Notes: a model not told the origin generated them from the sequence alone. Numbered from the stretch's first letter, positions 26,835 to 35,809 are shown. The stretch: DNA of 64,000 nt from Bifidobacterium primatium (GCF_002802875.1 NZ_PEBI01000001.1:397830-461829), one strand, 5' to 3'. Made by a program: numbers and translations.

Positions 26835-28268
26835 ATGACCCTTCGATTTCGCGAGAACGGCACGTTCCGTGTGCTGCAGATGGCCGACATCCAGGACGGC
26901 CCGAACGTCAACGAGGACACGATCCGCCTGATTCGCGAGGCCATCGCGGTTGCCGACCCGGACCTCATCGTGCTCACCGGCGACCAAATCCGCGGATACG
27001 ATCCCGCCTTCATCGACACGTTCCTGCGTCGGCGCGGCGACCGGCCGGGCGCGCACGTGCGCTCGGTCACGAAGTTCGAGGCGGCCGTGCAGGGCGTGCA
27101 CCCCGAGGATGTCGACGCCGTGACGGCCATGAACCATACGCGTGAGAAGGTGCGCGAGGCGTTCGCCTCGTTCCTCGAGCCGGCCACGACCGCCGGCGTG
27201 CCGTTCGCCGCCACCTACGGCAACCATGACTTTCAATGCGGCGTGCTCGCCGACGAGCAGGACGACATGTACCGCGAATTCCCCGGCTGCCTGAACCCGC
27301 GCAGCACTCCCGACGCCCCAAGCGCGCTGGCGGCCGATCACGCGAATCCATTGGCCTGCGAGCCGGGCACGTTCGCTCTGCCGGTCGAAGCCTCCGACGG
27401 CGGCGGACGCATCGCCATGAGCGTGATGATGGTGAACTCCGGCGACTATGCCGGCGAGGCGGGCGCCGAGGACGGCGAGCCCGGCCCCTACGTGGAAAAC
27501 GACGAGACGGCGAGGGAGCAGCATCCCATCACCTTCAGCCTGTATGCGAACCATTCGCGCGCCATCGACCTCGCCGACAGCGCCGGCTACGGCTCCCCCA
27601 GCCCCGAGGCACTGCAATGGCTCGGCGACGTCCAGCGGCATCTTGGCGAGCGCAACGGCGACGGCCAACCGGTGCCGGCGATCGCGTTCCAGCACATCCC
27701 CCCGCAGGAGTTCTACCAGTGCCTGCGCGAGGTCCCCGCATGGACGCCGTACGCGGTGGAGGGCGCCCGCGCCTTCGCCGGCAAATGCTATCTGCTCGAC
27801 GAATCGAAATGCCGTCCCGGTTCGATGCTTGGCGAAGCCATCGGCTGCGCCGACACGAACTGCGGCGAGGTGGCGGCCATGCGCGAGGCCGGCGGCTATT
27901 TCGCCCTGTTCGCCGGCCATGATCACAAGAATGCGTTCGTCGGCCGCGTCGACGGCTTCGACCTCGGCTATGCGCCGACCTGCGGCTTCACGTCATATGG
28001 TCCGAAGTCGGCGCTTCGCGGCATCCGCCTGTTCACGTTCCATGAGGATAATCCGGCCGCATACGACACCCGCATGCTCACGTACGGTGAGCTTATCGGC
28101 CGGCACAGCGGCAACGAGGTGCGCGTGTTCGTCGGCGACCATCTGGTGACCGACGGTGCCTCGCTGCGCAACGAGCTGCGCAAGCCGAAGGTCGCGGCGA
28201 CGGTCGCGTTCTCCGGCGCCGCGCTCGCCCACGTCATCTGGCATGGGTTGATTCGGCGTCGGCACTGA
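26835..28268 (+). CDS. Calcineurin-like metallophosphoesterase
   Basis: A 477-residue protein with the binuclear-metal phosphoesterase fold. The metal ligands are visible in order: QMADIQDGP (first Asp, with Gln in place of the usual His of DxH), LTGDQI, YGNHDFQ, the histidine in AFQHIPPQEFY, and FAGHDHKN. This layout matches the DCR2/PhoD-like purple-phosphatase-related subfamily, whose bacterial members are mostly uncharacterised. No signal peptide or lipobox is visible, so it appears cytoplasmic. About 80 residues between the GD and GNHD motifs, and the block around 170-230, are longer than in small phosphoesterases. GAGGA lies 3-4 bases before the ATG. It is convergent with the HAD gene, six bases apart. 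Confidence 0.85.
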   Translation: MTLRFRENGTFRVLQMADIQDGPNVNEDTIRLIREAIAVADPDLIVLTGDQIRGYDPAFIDTFLRRRGDRPGAHVRSVTKFEAAVQGVHPEDVDAVTAMNHTREKVREAFASFLEPATTAGVPFAATYGNHDFQCGVLADEQDDMYREFPGCLNPRSTPDAPSALAADHANPLACEPGTFALPVEASDGGGRIAMSVMMVNSGDYAGEAGAEDGEPGPYVENDETAREQHPITFSLYANHSRAIDLADSAGYGSPSPEALQWLGDVQRHLGERNGDGQPVPAIAFQHIPPQEFYQCLREVPAWTPYAVEGARAFAGKCYLLDESKCRPGSMLGEAIGCADTNCGEVAAMREAGGYFALFAGHDHKNAFVGRVDGFDLGYAPTCGFTSYGPKSALRGIRLFTFHEDNPAAYDTRMLTYGELIGRHSGNEVRVFVGDHLVTDGASLRNELRKPKVAATVAFSGAALAHVIWHGLIRRRH

Positions 28269-28274
28269 CCGACG

Positions 28275-28934
28275 CTAGAGCCTTACGCCCGCCTGCGCCA
28301 GCTGCGTGCGGGCGTCCATAGCGTTGACGAACACGAACGACCGGAATCCGGCGTCCCGTGCCGCCTCCACGTTCCACGGCTTGTCGTCGATGAACACCGA
28401 CCGCGCGGGGTCGACGTTGAACCGTTCGGCGGCCAGCTCGTAAATGCTCCGGTCCGGTTTCTTGAGGCGTTCGACCGACGAGACGACCACGTCGTTCAGC
28501 AGCCGCATCGCCGGATACCGCGCCTGCGCGTATTCGACCGCGTCGGCGGTGAAGTTCGTCAATCCCCATGTGGGGATGCCGCGCGTATGCAGCAGTTCGA
28601 GCAGTGTATCCATGCCGGGAATCATGCCGCGGAAGGCGAGCTCGCGATGGGCGAGGTACAGATCGAATGCGTTCTCGTCCGGGGCGCCCTGATGATGACT
28701 GCGATAGTCGGCGGCCGCTTCGTCGGCGTCCATGCCGCCGTCAAGCAGGCCGTCGTAATGCCAGAATCCATGGTCGGCGTCCTCATCGTAGAACCGCTTC
28801 CATACGTCGACGGACGACTGTTCGGCGAACAGATCGTAGGTGCCGCCCTTGGGATCCCATTGCAGCAGCACGTCGCAGAAATCGAAGATGACGTTGATGT
28901 CGTCGGATTTACGGCTTTTCGGCGTATATGGCAT
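28275..28934 (-). CDS. HAD-superfamily phosphatase, YihX-like
   Basis: A 219-residue HAD hydrolase with an alpha-helical cap (subclass IA). Motif I is VIFDFCDVLLQWD with nucleophile Asp18; the +2 position is Cys where many HADs have Asp, as in the YihX group (DLGNV). Motif II is TWGLTNFT, the motif III lysine lies in RLKKPDRSIY, and motif IV is FIDDKPWNVEAA. E. coli YihX hydrolyses glucose-1-phosphate, but this is only a suggestion. The start ATG at 28934 follows GGGGGAT; longer in-frame extensions run into the tRNA-Ser region and are not believable. Confidence 0.85.
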   Translation of the reverse strand: MPYTPKSRKSDDINVIFDFCDVLLQWDPKGGTYDLFAEQSSVDVWKRFYDEDADHGFWHYDGLLDGGMDADEAAADYRSHHQGAPDENAFDLYLAHRELAFRGMIPGMDTLLELLHTRGIPTWGLTNFTADAVEYAQARYPAMRLLNDVVVSSVERLKKPDRSIYELAAERFNVDPARSVFIDDKPWNVEAARDAGFRSFVFVNAMDARTQLAQAGVRL

Positions 28935-29019
28935 GGAATCCCCCTGATATCGGTTGCTACTAGGCCACTGTACTCCCTGCCGGCGTTCGCTCTTTTCGTC
29001 GGTCCGTAACGAGCGAACG

Positions 29020-29052
29020 AAAAAGGCTCCCGGGCGAAAGACCCGGGAGCCA
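29020..29052 (-). terminator. Terminator after tRNA-Ser
   Basis: Minus-strand GGCTCCCGGG/CCCGGGAGCC with a 7-base loop followed by TTTTT, directly after the tRNA CCA end. Confidence 0.85.
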
Positions 29053-29053
29053 T

Positions 29054-29141
29054 TGGCGGACAGGGCGAGATTCGAACTCGCGGAAGCTTGCGCTTCAACG
29101 GTTTTCAAGACCGTCTCTTTAGACCGCTCAGACACCTGTCC
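29054..29141 (-). tRNA. tRNA-Ser (anticodon TGA)
   Basis: An 88-base gene including encoded CCA. Acceptor GGACAGG with CCTGTCC, anticodon loop CTTGAAA (anticodon TGA), and a long variable arm (GAAGCGCAAGCTTC) as expected for tRNA-Ser. Confidence 0.95.
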
Positions 29142-29191
29142 ATGTGATGCGCGGACGCCGCAGGCGACATCCGCGTGAAAGCACGCGTTAC

Positions 29192-29220
29192 ATCATAATC
29201 CATAACGCTGGTTTCGACAA
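29192..29220 (-). promoter_or_regulatory. Promoter for tRNA-Ser
   Basis: Minus-strand TTGTCG (29220-29215), 17 bases, TATGAT (29197-29192). Confidence 0.6.
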
Positions 29221-29307
29221 ACCAAATCGTCGATATCGACGGTTTCCTCGCGCAAATCGTCGCAATCAGGGCGGGAAAACGACAAGTCGGACGAGGAAAC
29301 CACCGGA

Positions 29308-30609
29308 TTACGACTTCGCGGCAGCAGCCTCGCGACGCTTGAGGTCGGAGTTCAGCCATACGGCGGTCAGCCACGCGCATACGGCGAAGACGGCGCCGAA
29401 CGGACCGAGCCAGCGCAGGCCGACATGGTCGGTCACGAGACTGCCGACGGCGGAGCCGAGCGCGATGCCGATGTTGAACGACATGGAGTTGAACGACGAG
29501 GCGAGGTTCAGCGAGCCGGGATGGGTGGCGGCGGCCACGTCCATGTACAGCACCTGCGAGGCGGTGTTCTGCAGATACATGAGGAAGCCGAGCACCAGCA
29601 GCACCACGCAGCCGATGACGCCGTTCATCACGGCGAACGGCAGCGCGACCATGAACACCGCCTGGATCAGATAGATCGGACGGCCCTTGACCAACGGCAC
29701 GACGCCGCGGCCGCGGTCGCCGAGCCTGCCGCCGTACAGGTTGCTGGCGAGGCAGGCCACGCCGTATGCGGCCAGCGCAAGAGAGATGTACCGCGCGGGG
29801 ATGCCGATCTCCTGTTCGAGGATCGGCGTGAGATACGTATAGAACACGTACGTGGATGCGGCGGCGAACACGACGGCGAGGATGCCGCCCCAGATGCGCT
29901 TTTCGGTGAAGATGAAGAACTGCGCGAGGAAGCGCGACTTCGGACCGTAGTGGTTCTTCGGCAGCACGATGCACATGATGACGATGAGCACGACGGTGAG
30001 GATGTTGATGACGTGGAACGACCAGCGCCAGCCGAACGTGTTCGCGATGGACGTGCCGATCGGCACGCCGAACACGGAGGCGATGGAGAAGCCGGAGAAC
30101 ACCCAGGCCACGAATTTCGTGCGGTTCTTCTGCGTGGCCACGTCGTCGGCGAAGGTCATGGAGATGGCGACCGTGGTGCCGGAGATCAGCGCGATGACGA
30201 TTCGCGCGGCAACGAGCATGCCGTATCCGACGGCGAACGCGCACATGAGATTGCCGATGAGAAAGACCACGGCGAGGAAGAGGAGCGTGCGGAAGCGTTC
30301 GAACCGCGAGCTGATGGACGCGCCGATCGGGGTCGCCGGCGCGTAGACGAACGCGAACAGGGACACGAGGCCGCCTACGGTGGTCAGCGACACGTTGAGC
30401 CCTTCGGCGATGTCGGGCAGGATGCCGACGATGATGAATTCGCTCATGCCGAGCAGGAAGCTCATCGAGACCAGCGAGATGACCGGCAGCGTGAAGAACC
30501 GGTCGTCACGAAGGGCGGGACGGCCCGCGGATGCGGCGGACTTCGCCGCGGCCTTGGACGATTCGCTCTTGACGTTCTTCTGGCTGGCGCTGTTCTGCTC
30601 CTGCGTCAT
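29308..30609 (-). CDS. MFS transporter, DHA1 family exporter
   Basis: A 433-residue major facilitator. After a 35-residue Ser/Lys/Ala-rich cytoplasmic tail, helix 1 reads FLLGMSEFIIVGILPDIAEGLNVS, the classical DHA1 signature (SEFxxxGxLP). The conserved loop segment between helices 2 and 3 is SSRFERFRTLLF, and GVPIGTSIANTFGWRWSF is antiporter motif C. Related proteins export drugs or sugars. It differs strongly from the AraJ-like protein at 20596 apart from this signature. There is a good ribosome site (upstream AAGAGACC) and no partner gene. The upstream gap to 31168 is filled with palindromes rather than genes. Confidence 0.86.
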   Translation of the reverse strand: MTQEQNSASQKNVKSESSKAAAKSAASAGRPALRDDRFFTLPVISLVSMSFLLGMSEFIIVGILPDIAEGLNVSLTTVGGLVSLFAFVYAPATPIGASISSRFERFRTLLFLAVVFLIGNLMCAFAVGYGMLVAARIVIALISGTTVAISMTFADDVATQKNRTKFVAWVFSGFSIASVFGVPIGTSIANTFGWRWSFHVINILTVVLIVIMCIVLPKNHYGPKSRFLAQFFIFTEKRIWGGILAVVFAAASTYVFYTYLTPILEQEIGIPARYISLALAAYGVACLASNLYGGRLGDRGRGVVPLVKGRPIYLIQAVFMVALPFAVMNGVIGCVVLLVLGFLMYLQNTASQVLYMDVAAATHPGSLNLASSFNSMSFNIGIALGSAVGSLVTDHVGLRWLGPFGAVFAVCAWLTAVWLNSDLKRREAAAAKS

Positions 30610-30716
30610 CGTTGGTCTCTTCCATACGAAGCCCCGTCTCGATCGACGCCGGCTGATTTACGGACACGCCGAACGATACTGGACGGGATTGGTGATTACT
30701 GAAACGAGAAAAAAGT

Positions 30717-30780
30717 AACGCTGTCTTCCGACAATTACCAACGCCTGCGACACGCCGTCAACCGCAATGGAGACAGCGTT
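30717..30780. repeat. Inverted repeat upstream of the MFS gene
   Basis: AACGCTGTCT (30717-30726) and AGACAGCGTT (30771-30780) enclose a 44-base loop. It could be a cruciform or regulatory site; no T-run follows. Confidence 0.6.
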
Positions 30781-30840
30781 TGCGCAAACTATGAGGGACG
30801 GTCAAGGCGGGAAAGAACGTCGTTCGCGTCATACGCCTTT

Positions 30841-31124
30841 GGCACGGAGTAAAGATTCATGATGACGTTTCGTTCCGTGCCATGTGACGTGGCACGGAGT
30901 GGAATTGGGCCTTGAAAATCCATTCCCTGCCATGATTTTCCGGCAGGGAACGCGACATCTCGGCGATATTGCGTTCCGTGACAGAATCCTGGGCGACCAA
31001 CGTTCGGGAATCATTGAAATTCCAATGATTCCCGAACTTGACTGTGCAGGGAATCCGGCACGGAACGACGATAGATACGATGATGCGGTTCCGTGCCAGA
31101 TATCCGTGGCACGGAACCGCATCA
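30841..31124. repeat. Cluster of palindromes in a 559-base gene-free gap
   Basis: At least four hairpins follow each other: TTCCGTGCCA/TGGCACGGAG (30873-30899), TTCCCTGCC/GGCAGGGAA (30923-30950), a perfect 15-bp stem GTTCGGGAATCATTG/CAATGATTCCCGAAC with a 6-base loop (31002-31037), and a stem of about 20 bp at 31078-31126 with GGTTCCGTGCCA/TGGCACGGAACC and loop GATATCCG. The last recurs at 35757. No gene is seen in 30610-31168. Confidence 0.85.
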
Positions 31125-31168
31125 TGAATCGATTATCGATCCCCCGATGAAGGACGAGAAGGCCGGCA

Positions 31169-33400
31169 TCACTCGCCCACGGCGGCGGCGTAGTCAGCGA
31201 GGACGGTCTCCTTGAACCAGCGGCCCTTCGGCCCGACGAACGTGGTGATGCTGTTCAGCGGCACGGTGTAGAAGAACATGCGGTTCACCTCGTCGGTCGG
31301 CCAGAAGACGCCGCCGTTTCGTTCGAATTCGGCGGCACGATCGTTGAAGATCCGGGCGCCGACCGGGTCCTCGGACCACTCCTTGAGCGTGGACATGTCG
31401 GTCAGGTGCAGCGTCTTGCCATCGCCTTCGAGTTCGACGGCGGCCACGGCCTCCACGTCGCGCGAGGAGGAGGCGAATTCGATGACGTATTCGCCGGGCT
31501 CCACGTGCCAGTCCTCGAAGCGCTCGGACCAGTAGGCGAAGGCACGGTCGTCGAGGTCGAACGTCACCTCGCGGCTCTCGCCTGGCTTGAGGCTCACCTT
31601 GGCGAAGGCCTTGAGCTCGTGGCTGGGACGCACGGCCGGCGATTCATGGTTCGGGGCCACGTACAGCTGCACGACCTGCGAGCCTTCGCGCATGCCGGTG
31701 TTCGTCACGGTGACACTGGCCCTGGCACCGGTCGGTCCGGTGGCCTCGGCCTTCGCGTCGGTCATTTCGAACGTGGTGTAGCTCAGTCCGTAGCCGAACG
31801 GGTAGGCGACCTCGAGATTGCGGGTGTCGTAGTAGCGGTAGCCGACGAAGATGCCCTCGCCGTAGTCCACGTAGCCTTCGCCGCCGGGGAAGTTGACCAT
31901 GGAGGGGTTGTCCTCGATGCTCACGGGGATGGTCTCGGAGAGTCGGCCCGTGGCGTCGACGTCGCCGTAGAGCACGTCGGCGGTCGCCTCGCCGCCCGCC
32001 TGGCCGAGCAGCCACGCCTCAAGGAGTCCCTTGGCGTCGGCCTGCCAGTCGCTGACGGAGACGACGGCGCCGTTGGACAGCACGACGACCACGTTCGGGT
32101 TGACGACGGACACGGCGTGCAGCACCTCGACCTGCTTGGCGGGGATGTCGATGTTCTCGCGGTCGTAGCCTTCGGATTCGGCGATGTCGGGAAGACCGAG
32201 GAACATGACCACCTTGTCGGCGTTCTGCGCCACGGCCACGGCCTCGCCGGTGAGGGCACCGTCCTGCGCGGCGTCGTCGAGCGTGAAGCCGGGGGCGAAG
32301 GCGTAGTCGGCGCCGCGTTCGTCGAGCGCATCAAGGAAGGAGCTCAGCTTCGTGGGGTTGATGTGCGAGGAGCCGCCGCCCTGGTAGCGCGGGGTGCGAG
32401 CGAATTCGCCGACGACGGCGATCTTCTCGCCGGCGGCGAGCGGCAGCACCGCGCCTTCGTTCTTAAGCAGCACGATGGATTCCTGCGCTGCGCGGCGGGC
32501 GAGGGCGTGGTGGGCGGCCACGTCGAACGTGTAGTCACGCTCCATGGCGGGGCGGGTCTTTTCGATGAGCCTGAGCATGCCGTCGGCCATGCGGTCGAGC
32601 TGGCGCTCGTCGAGACGCCCCTCCCGCACGGCGATGACCACGTCGTCGTCGGTGTTGCTCGGCGGCATCTCGAGGTTGAGGCCGGCGTCGAGCGAGGCGA
32701 CGCGGTCGTGCACGGCGCCCCAGTCGCTCATCACGATGCCGTCGTATCCCCATTCGTCGCGTAGCACGTCGGTGAGCAGCCAATGGTTCTCGGAGGAGAA
32801 CGTGCCGTTGATCTGGTTGTAGGAGCACATCATCGTCCACGGCTTGGCGTTCTTGACGATGTATTCGAACGCGGCAAGGTAGATCTCGCGCAGCGCACGT
32901 TCGGTGATGCGCGCGGAGACGCGCATGCGGTCGGTCTCCTGGTTGTTGGCGGCGAAATGCTTGAGCGAGGTGCCCACGCCCTGCGACTGCACGCCTTCAA
33001 TGAGCGCGGCAGGCAGGTGGCCAGCGAGCACAGGGTCCTCGGACCAGTATTCGAAGCATCGACCGCCGAGCGGATTGCGCTTGATGTTCACGCCGGGGCC
33101 GAGGATGACGGCCACGTTCTCCTGCACGCATTCCTCGCCCATGGCCACGCCGACCTCACGTACAAGTTCGGTGTTCCACGAGTTGGCGAATCCGGCCGCC
33201 GGCGGGAAGCAGGTGGAGGGAACGGTGTCGTAGAGACCGTTGACGCCGTCGGCCTGCCGCATCTTGCGCAGGCCGTGGGGGCCGTCGGTGATCATATAGC
33301 CGGGGATGCCCTTGGATTCCACGCCGTTGAGATGCCAGGCGTCGGCACCGGAGGTCAGTGCGGCCTTCTCCTCGAGGGTCAGTTCGTTGATGTCCACCAT
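31169..33400 (-). CDS. Beta-glucosidase, glycoside hydrolase family 3
   Basis: A 743-residue cytoplasmic GH3 enzyme that removes terminal beta-linked glucose (or a related sugar) from short oligosaccharides or plant glycosides by a retaining mechanism. The first GH3 domain has ITDGPHGLRK, LGPGVNIKRNPLGGRCFEYWSEDP, SLKHFAANNQE and the nucleophile Asp226 in GIVMSDWGAV. The second domain (about 310-540) carries the acid/base region, probably Glu in AESEGYDREN. The C-terminal fibronectin-like domain is at about 580-660 (VTNTGMREGSQVVQLYV). No signal peptide, so the substrate is imported intact by the neighbouring permease. The ATG at 33400 has AAAGGAG seven bases upstream. It is transcribed after the MFS gene, opposite the TetR regulator. 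Confidence 0.95.
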   Translation of the reverse strand: MVDINELTLEEKAALTSGADAWHLNGVESKGIPGYMITDGPHGLRKMRQADGVNGLYDTVPSTCFPPAAGFANSWNTELVREVGVAMGEECVQENVAVILGPGVNIKRNPLGGRCFEYWSEDPVLAGHLPAALIEGVQSQGVGTSLKHFAANNQETDRMRVSARITERALREIYLAAFEYIVKNAKPWTMMCSYNQINGTFSSENHWLLTDVLRDEWGYDGIVMSDWGAVHDRVASLDAGLNLEMPPSNTDDDVVIAVREGRLDERQLDRMADGMLRLIEKTRPAMERDYTFDVAAHHALARRAAQESIVLLKNEGAVLPLAAGEKIAVVGEFARTPRYQGGGSSHINPTKLSSFLDALDERGADYAFAPGFTLDDAAQDGALTGEAVAVAQNADKVVMFLGLPDIAESEGYDRENIDIPAKQVEVLHAVSVVNPNVVVVLSNGAVVSVSDWQADAKGLLEAWLLGQAGGEATADVLYGDVDATGRLSETIPVSIEDNPSMVNFPGGEGYVDYGEGIFVGYRYYDTRNLEVAYPFGYGLSYTTFEMTDAKAEATGPTGARASVTVTNTGMREGSQVVQLYVAPNHESPAVRPSHELKAFAKVSLKPGESREVTFDLDDRAFAYWSERFEDWHVEPGEYVIEFASSSRDVEAVAAVELEGDGKTLHLTDMSTLKEWSEDPVGARIFNDRAAEFERNGGVFWPTDEVNRMFFYTVPLNSITTFVGPKGRWFKETVLADYAAAVGE

Positions 33401-33522
33401 GATGAGTCTCCTTTGCTGATGATTGTCGATGAAGCGTTGATGATTTGTCGTTATCGATGATTTCGGTGAAACGGTTGGGACGATCGCGCCGATGATCGCG
33501 TATCGCCGATGCCGACGGCCGC

Positions 33523-34842
33523 CTACTTCGCCTTGCGGATGATGGCGATGAACACGCAGGACACGGCCAGCACGATCGCGCCGATGAGGAACGCGAGCTG
33601 GTAGCTGCCGAACGCCATCACGATGAGCGAGGTGGCGACGGGTCCGGCCATCTGGCCCACGGTGTTGGAGAGGTTGAGAATGCCGAGATCCTTGCCGGCC
33701 TCCGCCTTGCTGGGCAGCACGTCGACGTTCAGCGCCTGGTCGCAGGCGTTGTAGACGCCGTATCCGAAGCCGTAGAGGCCAGCCCATGCGTACATGGCCC
33801 ATGCGGTCGGGAAGAACGCGGGGATGAGGAAGCCAACGGCGATGATGAGCGCGGCACCGATGACGAGAATCTTGCGACGCTGGATGAAGTCGGAGAGCGG
33901 ACCGGTGACGGCGGATGCGATGAGCGAGGCGATCATGATGATCACGGCGGTGATGGAGAGCACGGCGGCGGAGCCGGTGGCGTCGAGGCCGATGTACTTC
34001 TGCAGGATGTACAGCTGGTAGTTGACGATCATGTACATGGACGTGACCATGAACAGACGTCCGAACAGCGCGAGGTAGAAGTCGCGGCAGTTCTTCGTCG
34101 GCGGGGTGAACGCCTTGATGAGCGAGCCGAGGCCCTCGTTGGCGGCGGGCAGGTTCTGTGCGGAGGGCTCCTTCGGCCAGATGATGACGACGAGCAGGCC
34201 GGTGACGCCGAGCAGCACGCCGGAGAGCAGGATGCCGAAGCCGAGGTTGTGGATGAGCTGGGCGCCGACGATCTGACCGACCGACTGGCCGACGGTGACG
34301 CCGAGGCCGTAGGCGGCGGACATGCTGGCGCGGTTGTTCTCGGGCACGCGGTCGGAAAGCACGGCGAGGAACGGGGCGAGCAGCATGTTGAGGAACAGCT
34401 GGGCGCCGCACCAGCACAGGATGATCATGGCGGGGCTGCCGACCACGGAGGTGAGCCACAGGAACAGGCCGGCGAGCGCGGCGCCGACGACCATGAACGG
34501 CGAGCGGCGACCGAAGCGCGAGCGGGAGCGGTCGGAGAGCGTGCCCCACAGCAGGTTGGCGGCCAGGGCCACGAACGCGCCGATGGAGTTCAGCTGGGCG
34601 ACGAGCGCGGTGGGGTTGCCCACGCCGTCGTCGAGGAAGCGCTGTGGCAGCAGGATGCCGATGGCGGCGGCGAACGGCGCGTACCACAGGATGCCGCACA
34701 GCAGGAATCCGAAGAGGAACCTTGCGCGTTGCGCCACGCCGATGGTCTGGTTGGCGAGTTCGTGCAGCGCCCCTTCGACGCCGGAGCTCTTGCCGGATGT
34801 CGAATCGTCGTGCCCGGCTTCGATTGATTGCGATGCGCTCAT
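33523..34842 (-). CDS. MFS permease of the beta-glucoside cassette
   Basis: A 439-residue, 12-helix major facilitator with a 35-residue hydrophilic N-terminus. Visible features are WGTLSDRSRSRFGRRSPFMVVGA (loop 2-3 motif of the GPH/SV2-like sugar porters) and SAVTGPLSDFIQRRKILVIGA in the second half. By position, 122 bases before the GH3 gene on the same strand, it should import the beta-glucoside substrate. Two starts are possible: ATG at 34848 (3 bases after GGAG) and 34842 (9 bases after); I list the latter. Three TetR-type operators lie 90-185 bases upstream, shared with the divergent regulator. Confidence 0.88.
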   Translation of the reverse strand: MSASQSIEAGHDDSTSGKSSGVEGALHELANQTIGVAQRARFLFGFLLCGILWYAPFAAAIGILLPQRFLDDGVGNPTALVAQLNSIGAFVALAANLLWGTLSDRSRSRFGRRSPFMVVGAALAGLFLWLTSVVGSPAMIILCWCGAQLFLNMLLAPFLAVLSDRVPENNRASMSAAYGLGVTVGQSVGQIVGAQLIHNLGFGILLSGVLLGVTGLLVVIIWPKEPSAQNLPAANEGLGSLIKAFTPPTKNCRDFYLALFGRLFMVTSMYMIVNYQLYILQKYIGLDATGSAAVLSITAVIIMIASLIASAVTGPLSDFIQRRKILVIGAALIIAVGFLIPAFFPTAWAMYAWAGLYGFGYGVYNACDQALNVDVLPSKAEAGKDLGILNLSNTVGQMAGPVATSLIVMAFGSYQLAFLIGAIVLAVSCVFIAIIRKAK

Positions 34843-34929
34843 ACCCATGTTCTCCTTTGAAACGAGCCCTCTCCCGCATTCCCCCATCGGGGCCGTCCTG
34901 CGGAACAGGTTTTTTGACGCTCGGTAAAA

Positions 34930-34945
34930 TTTACCGTTAGGTAAA
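34930..34945. promoter_or_regulatory. TetR operator 1
   Basis: TTTACCGTTAGGTAAA, near-perfect dyad, first of three copies between the permease and the regulator. It overlaps a second pairing CGGTAAAATTTACCG (34922-34936). Confidence 0.75.
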
Positions 34946-34948
34946 AAC

Positions 34949-34964
34949 TATACCAATCGGTAAA
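34949..34964. promoter_or_regulatory. TetR operator 2
   Basis: TATACCAATCGGTAAA, 19 bases from the centre of operator 1, close to two helical turns. Confidence 0.75.
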
Positions 34965-35010
34965 ATTTTGCAAGAACGGCGAAATTTCAGGCGTGTCGGA
35001 GACGTGTTGA

Positions 35011-35026
35011 TTTACCGATTGGTAAA
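35011..35026. promoter_or_regulatory. TetR operator 3
   Basis: TTTACCGATTGGTAAA, the best dyad of the three, nearest the regulator gene; probably used for autoregulation. Confidence 0.75.
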
Positions 35027-35110
35027 AACATGGGATATGATGGCAACGTCGACAGCCAACGATGGGTGGTCGACATGCATCATCAGAGAATTTCCGAGGA
35101 GAACGAGGCC

Positions 35111-35710
35111 ATGAGCAAATTCGACAGCAAGCTCGACGTCATCCTCGACGCCGCCACCGAACTGATCTCAAAATACGGCTTCTACGGCACCTCGCTCGAA
35201 CGCGTCGCCGAGCAGACCGGCATGAGCAAACAGAATCTGCTGTACTACGTGAAGAACAAGAACAATCTGATGACGCTCGTCATCCGCGACCGATACGACG
35301 ATACGCCGGAGATGATAGAGCGGTTCAACGCGCATAAGACAGGCGACCCCCATTACATCGGACCGCTCACCCTGCCCGAATACTATCGGATCATCGCCGA
35401 GGTCAACGCCAAACGACCGGTGTTCGTCAAACTGTTCACCGTCATCAACGCGGAGGCGCTGGAACCGTCGCACCCCGCCCACGACTACTTCACCCACCGT
35501 GACGAGATGACCCGCGAACGCATACGCTCCGGCATCGACTGGAAGCTCCCGCCCGGCGTGGACCTATGGCAGGCCGTGCGCATCTGCGACTCGACCATGG
35601 ACGGCATGCAGATCAAATGGCTTCGCGACACCAGCGTCCCGCTGACCGAGCTCTGGGCGGGGTGCGAGGAGATGCTCTTCCCCTCCCCCATCTGGGACGG
35701 CTATCGCTGA
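35111..35710 (+). CDS. TetR-family regulator of the beta-glucoside cassette
   Basis: A 199-residue repressor: N-terminal helix-turn-helix (about residues 8-52, LDVILDAATELISKYGFYGTSLERVAEQTGMSKQNLLYYVKNKNNL) and a ligand-binding helical C-terminal domain. The YYVKNKNNL segment is the TetR recognition-helix end. It is divergent from the permease/GH3 pair, with three operator-like TTACCnnTnGGTAA dyads in between, so it very likely represses both directions until the sugar or a metabolite binds. The ATG at 35111 has AGGAG about 10 bases upstream and GAGG closer in. An in-frame upstream extension reaches into operator 3 and is not credible. Confidence 0.92.
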   Translation: MSKFDSKLDVILDAATELISKYGFYGTSLERVAEQTGMSKQNLLYYVKNKNNLMTLVIRDRYDDTPEMIERFNAHKTGDPHYIGPLTLPEYYRIIAEVNAKRPVFVKLFTVINAEALEPSHPAHDYFTHRDEMTRERIRSGIDWKLPPGVDLWQAVRICDSTMDGMQIKWLRDTSVPLTELWAGCEEMLFPSPIWDGYR

Positions 35711-35756
35711 CCGGCAGCCGATTCATGGCACGGAATAAAAACCCGTTACGATGTTT

Positions 35757-35809
35757 ACGCATAATGCGGTTCCGTGCCAGATATCCGTGGCACGGAACCG
35801 CATTATGCG
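35757..35809. repeat. Long palindrome, second copy of the 31078 element
   Basis: Arms of about 22 bases (core GGTTCCGTGCCA/TGGCACGGAACC) around GATATCCG. Together with the copy at 31078-31126 it frames the GH3/MFS/TetR cassette. A preceding GGCACGGAATAAA at 35726 resembles the GGCACGGAGTAAA at 30841. Confidence 0.85.

Noticed and set aside
30884-31150. An 88-codon open frame in the palindrome cluster
   Set aside because: It is made of translated hairpins, has no ribosome site and no protein-like composition.
33400-34879. Fusion of the GH3 enzyme to an Arg/His-rich N-terminal region
   Set aside because: That region is the frame-shifted shadow of the MFS permease; the GH3 gene has its own AAAGGAG and ATG.
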